From Stenotrophomonas daejeonensis (GTDB lineage Bacteria > Pseudomonadota > Gammaproteobacteria > Xanthomonadales > Xanthomonadaceae): a DNA stretch of 64,000 nt. The stretch lies in NCBI RefSeq assembly GCF_001431505.1, contig NZ_LDJP01000010.1, positions 62,001 through 126,000 of the forward strand. The letters are read 5' to 3'. The notes beneath the pieces are model-generated. The model was given only the letters and a program-made list of their open reading frames with translations. It made no database searches and was not told where the DNA came from. Numbering within the stretch: the stretch's first letter is position 1; every line of letters begins with the position of its first letter. This document shows, one piece after another, positions 31,441 through 38,981 of this stretch. The translations under genes and the position numbers were made by a program.

Positions 31441-32477
31441 CGCCCGCGCTCCAGTGCAGCTACGGTGCCGGCCGGCAAGCGCGAGCCCCACAGCAGGCGG
31501 TGCAGCGCGTCGATGCGGGCATGCAGCGCGCCCGGCGCCAGCGCCGGCACCGCGCCCGGGTGCAGCCGCGCCAGCAGCCACGCCAGCCCCGGCAGGCGGT
31601 TGATGCCCGGCGGGCCGTCGAGCCAGCCGAACGGCAGGGTCGGCGCGCAGTGCAGGCGTCCGCTGCGCACCGCGCGCAGGCTGCGCCAGCGCGGGTCCTG
31701 CGGTGCGCTGGCGGCGAAGGCCGCGTCCTGGGTCAGGATCACGTCCGGGTCCCATGCCAGCAGCTGTTCCAGCGACACCCGCGCCAGGCAGCCGTTGCCG
31801 GCGGCGGCGGCGACGTTGCGGCCGCCGCAGAATTCGATGACCTCGGTGTTGATCGAACCGGCCAGGCCGCTCTCCAGGCCATCGCCGCCACGGCCGTAAT
31901 AGACCGTCGGCCGGGCATCGGCCGGGCGCGCGGCCAGCACTTCGCGGACCAGCGCCAGCTGGGCCTCGGCGGCCTGCGCCAGCGCTTCGCCGCGCGCGGC
32001 CACGCCGAGCAGCCGGCCGACATGGCGCAGCTGGGCCGGGTGGTCAGGCAGGCGCCCGGCCACCAGTTCGATGGGAATGCCGGTCTGTCGCCAGACCCGT
32101 TCGGCGGAGGAGCGGTAGTTGGCGTCGAAATCGCCGGCGTCCAGCACCAGGTCCGGCTGCATCGCCAGCAACCGTTCCAGGCTCACCGTGCTGCCCCGCC
32201 CCGCGAGCCGGCCGACCACCGGCAACGCGCGCAACGGCGCGGGCAGCAGCGCCAGTGCCTCGGGCGAAACCCGCATCGGCCAGCCCAGCAGGCGTTCGGG
32301 CGCCAGCGCGGCGATCAGCACCGCGGCCGGGGCACCGGCAGCGAATACCCGCTTGGGCGTGTCCGCGGGCGCGCCCAGGCGCAGCACGCGCTGCGCCGGC
32401 ATCGCGCGCATCAGGCCACTGCCCGCCGCCAGCAGCGGGGCCAGCGCCAGCGCCTGCAACAGCGCGCGGCGCTTCAT
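31437..32477 (-). CDS. Periplasmic binding protein, TroA/BtuF-like (probable MolA type)
   Basis: A 346-residue exported protein. The N-terminus [20 protein letters not shown] is a twin-Arg-less signal helix, followed by two alpha/beta lobes joined by a long helix as in BtuF/FhuD. Visible features include [10 protein letters not shown] in lobe one, [20 protein letters not shown] in lobe two and the late motif [19 protein letters not shown]. No metal-ligand His set is apparent, which fits an oxyanion or chelate rather than zinc. It delivers its ligand to the FecCD-type permease. Both ends overlap its neighbours by four bases. Confidence 0.85.
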   Translation of the reverse strand: MKRRALLQALALAPLLAAGSGLMRAMPAQRVLRLGAPADTPKRVFAAGAPAAVLIAALAPERLLGWPMRVSPEALALLPAPLRALPVVGRLAGRGSTVSLERLLAMQPDLVLDAGDFDANYRSSAERVWRQTGIPIELVAGRLPDHPAQLRHVGRLLGVAARGEALAQAAEAQLALVREVLAARPADARPTVYYGRGGDGLESGLAGSINTEVIEFCGGRNVAAAAGNGCLARVSLEQLLAWDPDVILTQDAAFAASAPQDPRWRSLRAVRSGRLHCAPTLPFGWLDGPPGINRLPGLAWLLARLHPGAVPALAPGALHARIDALHRLLWGSRLPAGTVAALERGR

Positions 32478-33019
32478 GCCACCGCTCCCGGCGTGGCGCG
32501 GCAGGCGTCCCACCACTGTTGCAGGGCTGCGTCGCGGGGCGGCAGTTCCAGTGCCTGCCCGCCGGTGAAATCGCGCCACGCGGCCAAGTAGCGCGTGTTC
32601 ACCACGGTGAGCAGCGGGATGCCGGCCAGCATCAGCGCCAGCAGTTCGTCGGCCATGCCCTGCCCGGTCGATTCCAGCGTGCCGAAACGGTTGGCGATGG
32701 CCAGTTCGGCCCGCTCCCGCAATGCCCGCCGCAGCACCCCGCTGGCATCGGCGATGCCGCGCGGGTCCAGGTTGCAGCCGCAGGCGGCCGGCCCCAGCGC
32801 CTGGCTGATCGGGTAGCGCGAGGCGGGGTCGGCCACGTCCACCAGCACCATGCGCTTGCCGTTGGGCGCGGGCTCGTGCGGCAATGCCACCAGCCCGCGC
32901 ACGCGGTGGCCGGCGGCCAGCTGCCGCGCGGCGAAGGCGGCCAGCACCGCGTCCGGGTCCGGTTCCTCGCCGGCTTCGTGGACCAGCGCGGCGATGCGCG
33001 CGGGGACGGGCTCGGCCAT
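32474..33019 (-). CDS. DUF2478 protein linked to molybdenum transport
   Basis: A 181-residue protein with the DUF2478 core: RYPISQALGPAACGCNLDP at about 75-92 and AIANRFGTLESTGQGM at about 123-138, matching the family Asn-x-Phe-Gly-x-x-Glu pattern. DUF2478 proteins are thought to be NTPase-like and are often found next to molybdate transporters. The N-terminal segment where relatives carry a nucleotide-binding Gly-rich loop (here HEAGEEPDPDAVL) is not a normal Walker A. It lies two bases after the TonB receptor and overlaps the binding protein gene, so it belongs to the operon. No function is proven. Confidence 0.8.
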   Translation of the reverse strand: MAEPVPARIAALVHEAGEEPDPDAVLAAFAARQLAAGHRVRGLVALPHEPAPNGKRMVLVDVADPASRYPISQALGPAACGCNLDPRGIADASGVLRRALRERAELAIANRFGTLESTGQGMADELLALMLAGIPLLTVVNTRYLAAWRDFTGGQALELPPRDAALQQWWDACRATPGAVA

Positions 33020-33021
33020 GC

Positions 33022-35010
33022 TCAGAACCTCCAGTTGGCGTTGACGAACCAGGTGCGGCCCGGCATCGGGTAGCCGTCGGCCAGTTCATACCACTTGTCG
33101 CCGACGTTGCGGACGCCCAGGTCCAGGCCCAGCCCGTTGCGCGGCATCCAGCTCGCCTTCACGCCCACCGCGCCGAAGCCGGGCAGGTCGCGCACCGGGG
33201 TGGCGGCGTTGGCGTAGCTGGCCTTGCGGCCCTGCTCGGCCTCCAGCGTGGCCTGCAGGCGCAGCTGCGGCAGCGCGGCCCAGCCCAGCGCCAGGAACAG
33301 GCGCTGGCGCGGGCTATCCAGCAGGGCCACGTCGCGGTTTTCCAGATTGGTGCGGCGCAGCCAGGCGTAGCTGCCCTGCAGGTCCCAGCCTTCGCCCAGT
33401 TGCTGTTGCAGGCCCAGTTCGACGCCGACGTGGCGTGCGCGGCCGATGTTCTGCGCGCGGTTGCAGGTGCTGCCGCCGCAGGCGTCGGAGGCGACCACCT
33501 CGTTCTGGATCAGGTCGTCGATCAGGCTGTGGAACACCGCCGCCTGCACCTGCGCGCCTTCCCACCAGCGGCCGCGCAGGCCGAGTTCGAGGTGGGTGGC
33601 GTGCTCCGGCGCGAGATCCGGGTTGGGCAGCGCCGCGCCCATGCGCGCCGAATAGCGGTCCTTGATGGTCGGGAAGCGGGTGCGGCGCGCGGCGCTGGCG
33701 TACCACTGCCGGTCCGGCGCCAGCTGCTGCACGTATTCGAGCACGGCGTTGGTGGCGTCGGCGCTGCCGGTGGGCCAGTAGTAGACCCGCCTGGCCTCGC
33801 GGCGGTCGTGGCCGAGGCCGAAGCGCAGGTGCGAGGCGGCGGTCAGCGCGAAGCGGTCCTCCACCGCCACCGAGGTGGTGACGTCGCGGTAGTCCTTGGT
33901 CGGCGCGTTCGGGTTGCGGTCGCTGTGGCGGTCGTCCTTGTAGTGGAGGGCCAGTTGCAGCGCGTGGCGCTCCAGCGCGGTGCTGACCAGGGTCACCGAG
34001 CCGCCGACGGTGCGGTCGTCGTAGACGCTGGGGAAGCTGGTGTTGTTCAGCCCGGTGGCGTAGCTGCCGTCGGTGTAGGCCTCCAGGCCGTTGCCGTAGG
34101 TGTCGCGATAGACGCGGGTGCGCAGCGTGGCGTGCGCGCCCAGCCGGGTGTTGCCGATGAAGTACAGGCTGTCCTTGTCCCATCACGGCCAGCGCCAGTA
34201 GCGGATGCCGCTGCCTGCGGTGCCGGTATAGACCGGGTTGCCCTTCTCCCCGTCCTGGCGGGCGTAGCCGATGGCGTACTCGTCGCCCTCGCGCGGGGTG
34301 TAGCCGAGCTTGAACGACAGGCGGCGGTCGTCGCGGTCGGCGTTGCGGCGCGCGTCGCCGGTGTCGGTGGGCGTGGCCTTGTAGTCGCGGAAACCGTCGG
34401 GCAGCGGGAACTCGTCGGCCTTCAGCTGCGACCAGCCGAGCTGGTAGTACCAGTCGCCCCGGCGGCCGCCGAGGTTCACCGCGGCCTTGCGCTCGCCGCC
34501 ATCGGCGATGCCCAGGCGCAGGTTGCCCTCGAACGGGCGCTCGGGGCGGCGGCTGACCAGGTTGATCGCGCCACCGAGGATGTTCGGCCCGTACAGCAGC
34601 GAGGCGCCGCCGCTGGCGACCTGGACCTGCGCCAGGTCGAAGGTGGTGAAGCGGCCGAAGTCCACATAGCCGTCGTAGGGGACGTACAGCGGGACGCCGT
34701 CGAGGAACACCGGCACCTGCCGCGGGTCGAAGCCGCGCAGGTAGAGCATGTCCTCGTTGCGCGAGTTGCGCGCCAGGCTCGCGCCAGGCAGCACGGCGAC
34801 CGCCTCGCCGACGGTGTCGAGGTCCAGCTGCCGGATGCGCGCGGCGTCCAGCGCGCGCTCGGCGACGGTGGTCGAGCTGCCGCGCTCGGCATGGACGTCG
34901 ACGCTGCCCAGGGTGAACACCGGCGTGGTGGAAGGCGGGGCGTCGGCGGCGAGGGCCGGCAGTGGCAGGAACAGCGCGGACAGGGGCAGAACGAAACGGC
35001 GGGTACGCAT
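33022..35010 (-). pseudogene. TonB-dependent receptor of the ModE-box operon, interrupted by an in-frame TGA
   Basis: Read through, this is a 662-residue receptor: signal peptide to about 22, TonB-box-like TLGSVDVHAERGSS, plug motifs (LPGASLARNSRNEDMLYLRG, QVQVASGGASLLYGPNILGG) and a barrel ending GRTWFVNANWRF with a C-terminal Phe. Codon 276 is TGA (34183-34185) between GIRYWRWP and WDKDSLYFIG; both sides remain in the same frame with no other stop. So it is one nonsense codon, not a frameshift. The first gene of the operon, it sits 18 bases behind the ModE-box palindrome. It would import a molybdenum or tungsten chelate across the outer membrane. Whether the stop is real, an assembly error or read through is open. 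Confidence 0.88.
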
Positions 35011-35028
35011 CTTGGCGGTCCTCGGGTT

Positions 35029-35052
35029 CGCTATATCCGGAATGATATAGCG
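35029..35052. promoter_or_regulatory. ModE operator upstream of the TonB receptor operon
   Basis: A perfect 24-base palindrome: CGCTATAT, eight-base spacer, ATATAGCG. This has the same arm length and spacer as the E. coli modA operator (CGTTATAT-N8-ACATAACG). A -10-like TATCAT on the minus strand lies within it, so molybdate-bound ModE would block transcription of the receptor operon. modE itself diverges 147 bases away. Confidence 0.88.
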
Positions 35053-35117
35053 GTGGGCATGGCCGGCAGTCGCACCAGCCCGGCTGCGGATTCTTGGGCC
35101 GCCCGCGCCCGGCGTCC

Positions 35118-35161
35118 TTGATGGAAATCAAACGTGGCCTGCGGGGGTGCCGCCGTACACT
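35118..35161 (+). promoter_or_regulatory. FNR/Dnr-type site and promoter of modE
   Basis: TTGATGGAAATCAA (35118-35131) is a perfect FNR-family palindrome (TTGAT-N4-ATCAA). A -10-like TACACT lies at 35156-35161, which would place the site about 43 bases upstream of transcription start, close to class II geometry. Anaerobic activation of modE is expected; an effect on the divergent receptor operon is also possible. Confidence 0.75.
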
Positions 35162-35198
35162 GCCTGCCCTTGCAGCGTGACGGACGAGCAACCGCGAC

Positions 35199-36014
35199 AT
35201 GGCCGATTCCCCCGCACCCGCCCCCATCGAGCCCCACGGCCACCTGTGGCTGAGCGTGGCCGGGCAGAGCCTGGGCGGCCGCGGCCGCTTCGCGCTGCTG
35301 GGCCTGATCGACGCCTGCGGCTCGATCAGCCAGGCCGCCAAGCGCATGGGCATGACCTACAAGAACGCGTGGGACGCGGTGGACGCGATGAACACCGCCG
35401 CCGGCGAACCGCTGGTCGCGCGCACCGTGGGCGGGCGCGGCGGCGGCGGCGCACAACTCACCGAGCGCGGCCGCCAGCTGATTCGCCATTTCGAGCAGCT
35501 CGAACGCGAGCACCGGCTGTTCCTGCACTCCCTCCAGTCCCGGCCGGGGCTGGGGGACGACTTGGCCCTGATACGGAGGATCGGCATGGTCACCAGCGCG
35601 CGCAACCAGTTCCACGGGCACGTCCGCGGCATCGTGGCGGGCGCGGTCAACGACGAGGTTCTGCTGGAAGTGGCACCGGGGTTGCAGATCGTGGCCACCA
35701 TCACCCACGACAGCGTGCGCAGCCTCGGGCTGGAGGTGGGGACGCCGGCCTTCGCGCTGGTCAAGGCGTCGTCGGTGATCGTCGCCAGCGACGTGGAGGG
35801 CGCGCGTTACTCCGCGCGCAACCGCTTCGCCGGCACGGTCGCCCGCATCAGCCAGGGCGCGGTCAACGACGAAATCGTCGTGGACGTGGGCAATGCCTGC
35901 AGCATGGTGGCGATCATCACCCGGGAGAGCACGCGGGCGCTGGGGCTGGAACCGGGGGCCGCGGCCACGGTCCTGTTCAAGGCCTCCAGCGTCATCGTCG
36001 GCGTACCCCACTGA
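35199..36014 (+). CDS. modE: Molybdate-responsive regulator ModE
   Basis: A 271-residue full-length ModE: an N-terminal winged helix-turn-helix (FALLGLIDACGSISQAAKRM, then GMTYKNAWDAVDAMN, at about 30-60) and two Mop/TOBE molybdate-binding domains (SARNQFHGHVRGIVAGAVND and SARNRFAGTVARISQGAVND). With molybdate or tungstate bound the dimer binds palindromes like the one at 35029-35052. Its position opposite a TonB/FecCD uptake operon and in front of the cofactor genes shows it governs molybdenum supply in this locus. An FNR-type site upstream suggests it is made mainly without oxygen. Confidence 0.95.
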   Translation: MADSPAPAPIEPHGHLWLSVAGQSLGGRGRFALLGLIDACGSISQAAKRMGMTYKNAWDAVDAMNTAAGEPLVARTVGGRGGGGAQLTERGRQLIRHFEQLEREHRLFLHSLQSRPGLGDDLALIRRIGMVTSARNQFHGHVRGIVAGAVNDEVLLEVAPGLQIVATITHDSVRSLGLEVGTPAFALVKASSVIVASDVEGARYSARNRFAGTVARISQGAVNDEIVVDVGNACSMVAIITRESTRALGLEPGAAATVLFKASSVIVGVPH

Positions 36015-36088
36015 GCCGCGCGGCGCGGTTTGACCGGCCTGTCCATTCGGCGCAAGCTCTTCCAAGGCACACCCCGAGAGCGAGAACC

Positions 36089-36418
36089 ATGAACGCCGCG
36101 ACTTCGATGAGCGCACCGGACGGCAAGTCCCCGCCCTCGCACCTGTGGCGCGTGTTCTGGCTGCAGGGCGTGATCCCCAGCAACCTGCTGTGGGCGGCGG
36201 CATTGTGGGCGCTGGCGCAGGGCCGGACCGAGCTGCTGCTGGGCCTGTTCGCGGCGCTGCTGCTCTACACCGGCTGGATCATCCCGGCCGTGTGGCGCGC
36301 CGCGCCCGGCGCGCGCAACCCCAACTACGGCGTGGCCGCGCGCGGCCTGACCGTGGCCTGGGGCCTGAACACCGTGCTGGTGGTGTTCTTCCTGACCCTG
36401 CAACTGGTCGCTCAGTAG
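36089..36418 (+). CDS. Small inner-membrane protein of unknown function
   Basis: A 109-residue protein with three predicted membrane helices: about 22-42 (VFWLQGVIPSNLLWAAALWA), 48-68 (LLLGLFAALLLYTGWIIPAVW) and 86-106 (TVAWGLNTVLVVFFLTLQLV). It is not assigned to a family I recognise. It lies 74 bases after modE in the same direction and could be co-transcribed, and its last seven bases overlap the end of the convergent gene at 36412. The start has an unusual CGAGAACC leader but is the only ATG that gives the whole first helix. Its link to nitrate or molybdenum is by position only. Confidence 0.7.
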   Translation: MNAATSMSAPDGKSPPSHLWRVFWLQGVIPSNLLWAAALWALAQGRTELLLGLFAALLLYTGWIIPAVWRAAPGARNPNYGVAARGLTVAWGLNTVLVVFFLTLQLVAQ

Positions 36419-36816
36419 AACTGCACCGGGTCGCCGGCACGGTCGAAGGCCGCGAAACGGCTGACCTGCCCGTCGTTGATCGCATTGACCATCAGCCGCA
36501 GCGGCTGGGCCGCCTCGTCGGCGGACGGGGCGACGCCGGCGCGGCCTTCCAGCGCGGCGACGAACACCAGGTCCCACGACTGGCCGGTACCGGCTGATTC
36601 GGCCACCAGCGCGGCGAACGAGGCGACCTCGTCCGGCGCCTTGTCCACGCACAACACCGGCGCCAGCGTGCCGCCCTCGCCCGCGGCATGGCGCGCGTGC
36701 TGGTCGCTGCTGGGGGATTCGGGAAGCTCGGCGCGCACGAACACGAACAGCAGGCGCTGCGGCTCCGGCTGTTGCCCGGCCGCGCGCAGCAGCCCATCGA
36801 AATCGCTCAGCATCAT
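36412..36816 (-). CDS. Conserved protein often labelled 'ribonucleotide reductase subunit alpha'
   Basis: A 134-residue soluble protein opening MMLSDFDGLLRAAGQQPEPQ and continuing RLLFVFVRAELP. Proteobacterial homologues of this length carry the name ribonucleotide reductase subunit alpha, but the protein lacks every catalytic feature of that enzyme and is far too short, so the label should not be trusted. It has acidic, Asp/Glu-rich segments (CVDKAPDEVASFAALVAES) and ends in VQFY. It diverges from moaA and may share the intergenic FNR-type region. Two adjacent ATG codons (36816, 36813) are possible starts. Confidence 0.7.
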   Translation of the reverse strand: MMLSDFDGLLRAAGQQPEPQRLLFVFVRAELPESPSSDQHARHAAGEGGTLAPVLCVDKAPDEVASFAALVAESAGTGQSWDLVFVAALEGRAGVAPSADEAAQPLRLMVNAINDGQVSRFAAFDRAGDPVQFY

Positions 36817-36876
36817 GGCATCGTCACGGAACGGGAATACGGGGTTGGCATGCTGCCACACCTGCCCGGCGGGTGA

Positions 36877-36918
36877 TTGATCCAGGTCATGTCGGCGCCG
36901 ATGCGCGGCGGGTAGGCT
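36877..36918 (+). promoter_or_regulatory. FNR/Dnr-type site and promoter of the moaA operon
   Basis: TTGATCCAGGTCAT (36877-36890) is one base short of the TTGAT-N4-GTCAA form common for Anr/Dnr. A weak -10-like TAGGCT lies at 36913-36918, the spacing expected for an activator centred at -41.5. The moaA ATG is 67 bases further on, so anaerobic induction of the cofactor operon is likely. Confidence 0.6.
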
Positions 36919-36984
36919 GGCAACCCATTGACGCAAGTGGGAGTATCCCGGCGTACCGGGCCAGTGGAAGACGGTGGAACAGCC

Positions 36985-37965
36985 ATGAGCCAACTCACCG
37001 ATGGCTTCGGTCGCAGCTTCCCTTACCTGCGGCTGTCGCTCACCGAGGCATGCAACTTCCGTTGCAGCTACTGCCTGCCCGATGGTTACCACGCCGACGG
37101 GCGGCCGCGCTTCCTTGCCGTGGATGAAATCGCCCGGCTGGTGCGCGCCTTCGCCACCCTGGGCATGCACAAGATCCGCCTGACCGGCGGCGAGCCGAGC
37201 CTGCGCAAGGACCTGACGCAGATCATCGCCACGGTCGCGCGGGTACCGGGGATCCGCAAGGTCGCCATCACCACCAACGGCACCTTGTTGCCGCGCCACC
37301 TGCCGGACTGGCACCGGGCCGGGCTGACCGCGCTCAACGTCAGCGTGGACAGCCTGCAGCGCGAGCGCTTCCACGCCATCACCGGCCATGACCGGCTGCC
37401 GGAAATACTCGAAGGCATCGGCATGGCGCAGGCCCTGGGCCTGCAATCGGTCAAGCTCAACGCGGTGCTGCTGCGCGGCCGCAACGACGACGAGCTGCCG
37501 GCATGGATGGAATTCCTGCGCGAGCGCGCGCTGAGCGTGCGCTTCATCGAGCTGATGCGCACCGGCGACAACGGCGACTATTTCCAGCGCCACCACCTGC
37601 GCGCCGACGTGCTGGTGGAGCAGCTGCACGCCGCCGGCTGGAGCCTGCGCCCGCGCGCGGCCGACGCCGGGCCGGCGCGCGAATACACCCACCCCGGCTA
37701 CCGCGGCAGCATCGGCATCATCGCGCCGTATTCGCGCGACTTCTGCGCCGGCTGCAACCGCCTGCGGGTCACCGCCCGCGGCGACCTGCGGTTGTGCCTG
37801 TTCGGCGATTTCGGGGTGGCGCTGCGGCCGTTGCTGCAATCCGACGCCGACCACGACGCGCTGCTGGCGCGCATCACCACCCAGCTCGGCCTGAAGGCAG
37901 CCGGGCACGGATTGCACCAGGGCCGGACCGGGTTGACCCCGCACCTGGCCTCGATCGGAGGATGA
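36985..37965 (+). CDS. moaA: GTP 3',8-cyclase MoaA (radical SAM)
   Basis: A 326-residue radical SAM enzyme that starts molybdopterin synthesis by rearranging GTP. The N-terminal [4Fe-4S]/SAM motif is EACNFRCSYCLPDG; the second, substrate-binding cluster is CAGCNRLRVTARGDLRLC near the C-terminus. The protein ends in SIGG, the conserved Gly-Gly tail that enters the active site. The ATG at 36985 opens the conserved region; an in-frame start 57 bases upstream would cross the promoter. Its stop overlaps an ATG of moaC-moaB. It leads the cofactor operon that feeds nitrate reductase downstream. Confidence 0.96.
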   Translation: MSQLTDGFGRSFPYLRLSLTEACNFRCSYCLPDGYHADGRPRFLAVDEIARLVRAFATLGMHKIRLTGGEPSLRKDLTQIIATVARVPGIRKVAITTNGTLLPRHLPDWHRAGLTALNVSVDSLQRERFHAITGHDRLPEILEGIGMAQALGLQSVKLNAVLLRGRNDDELPAWMEFLRERALSVRFIELMRTGDNGDYFQRHHLRADVLVEQLHAAGWSLRPRAADAGPAREYTHPGYRGSIGIIAPYSRDFCAGCNRLRVTARGDLRLCLFGDFGVALRPLLQSDADHDALLARITTQLGLKAAGHGLHQGRTGLTPHLASIGG

Positions 37966-37973
37966 AGAACACG

Positions 37974-38981
37974 ATGAGTGGTCAGATGAACGCGGCCTTC
38001 CACATGGCCGATGTCCGCGACAAGCGCATCACCCGCCGCCGCGCGGTGGCGGTGGGCGAGCTGCACGCCGGGCCGGTGGCCTACCCGCTGATCGTCGAGC
38101 GCCGCCTGCCCAAGGGCGACGCGCTGGTGATGGCCGAGATCGCCGGCCTGCAGGGGGCGAAGATGGCCTCGGCGCTGATGCCGCTGTGCCACCCGCTGCC
38201 GCTGGAGCTGGTGCATGTGTACTGCGCGCCGGTGCCGGAGCGGCAGGCGATCCGGGTGTGGTGCGAATGCGCCAGCGAGGCGCGCACCGGCGTGGAGATG
38301 GAGGCGCTGGCCGGGGTCAACGCGGCCCTGCTGACCCTGTACGACCTGAGCAAGCCGGTGGAACCGGCGCTGCGCATCGAGGGCATCCGCCTGCTGTTCA
38401 AGGAGGGCGGCAAGAAGGGCCTGTGGCTGCACCCGGACGGCATGGGCGAAGCCGAGCGCGAGCGCTTCAAGCCGCGCCCGCCGCACGGCCTGCACGGTGC
38501 CGCGTGCGCGGTGCTGACCTTGAGCGACCGCGCCAGCCAGGGCATATACGCGGACGAATCCGGTCCGAAGCTGGCCGCCGGCCTGCGCGCGCTGGGCGGC
38601 GAGGTGGTCGTGTCCGACGTGCTGCCCGATGGCATCGAACCGCTGGCCGGGCGCCTGCGCGCGCTGGCCGCCGACGGCGTGCGCCTGTGCCTGTGCAGCG
38701 GCGGCACCGGGCTGGGGCCGCGCGACCTCGCGCCGGAAGCCCTGCAATCGCTGGGCGCGCGCCGCGTGGACGGGCTGGCGCAGATGCTGCGCGCGCTCAG
38801 CGCGCAGCACACGCCGATGGCCTGGCTCAGCCGCGCCGAGGTGGTGCAGCTGGACGGCATGCTGGTGTTCGCGCTGCCGGGCAGCCCGCGCGCGGCGGCG
38901 CAGTGCCTGGACATCCTCGCCCCGGTCCTAGGCCACGCGCTGGCGATGGTCGACGGCGGCGGCCACGGGGGCGCGGCATGA
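37974..38981 (+). CDS. moaCB: Fused MoaC-MoaB molybdenum cofactor protein
   Basis: A 335-residue fusion. Residues 1-155 are MoaC, cyclic pyranopterin monophosphate synthase (KMASALMPLCHPLPLELV, VEMEALAGVNAALLTLYDL, with the conserved KEGGKKG end). Residues 165-335 are a MoaB/Mog-like molybdopterin adenylyltransferase (LTLSDRASQGIYADESGP, LCSGGTGLGPRDLAPEAL, FALPGSPRAAAQC). Fusing both is a known variant. The ATG at 37974 is taken because GGAGG lies 12 bases upstream; ATG 37962 is in the moaA stop with no spacing to that site. It overlaps moeA by four bases. Confidence 0.93.
   Translation: MSGQMNAAFHMADVRDKRITRRRAVAVGELHAGPVAYPLIVERRLPKGDALVMAEIAGLQGAKMASALMPLCHPLPLELVHVYCAPVPERQAIRVWCECASEARTGVEMEALAGVNAALLTLYDLSKPVEPALRIEGIRLLFKEGGKKGLWLHPDGMGEAERERFKPRPPHGLHGAACAVLTLSDRASQGIYADESGPKLAAGLRALGGEVVVSDVLPDGIEPLAGRLRALAADGVRLCLCSGGTGLGPRDLAPEALQSLGARRVDGLAQMLRALSAQHTPMAWLSRAEVVQLDGMLVFALPGSPRAAAQCLDILAPVLGHALAMVDGGGHGGAA

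Noticed and set aside
30137-34185. Selenocysteine at the two TGA codons
   Set aside because: ABC ATPases and TonB receptors are not selenoproteins and I see no obvious SECIS-like hairpin directly after either codon; nonsense change or sequence error is simpler.
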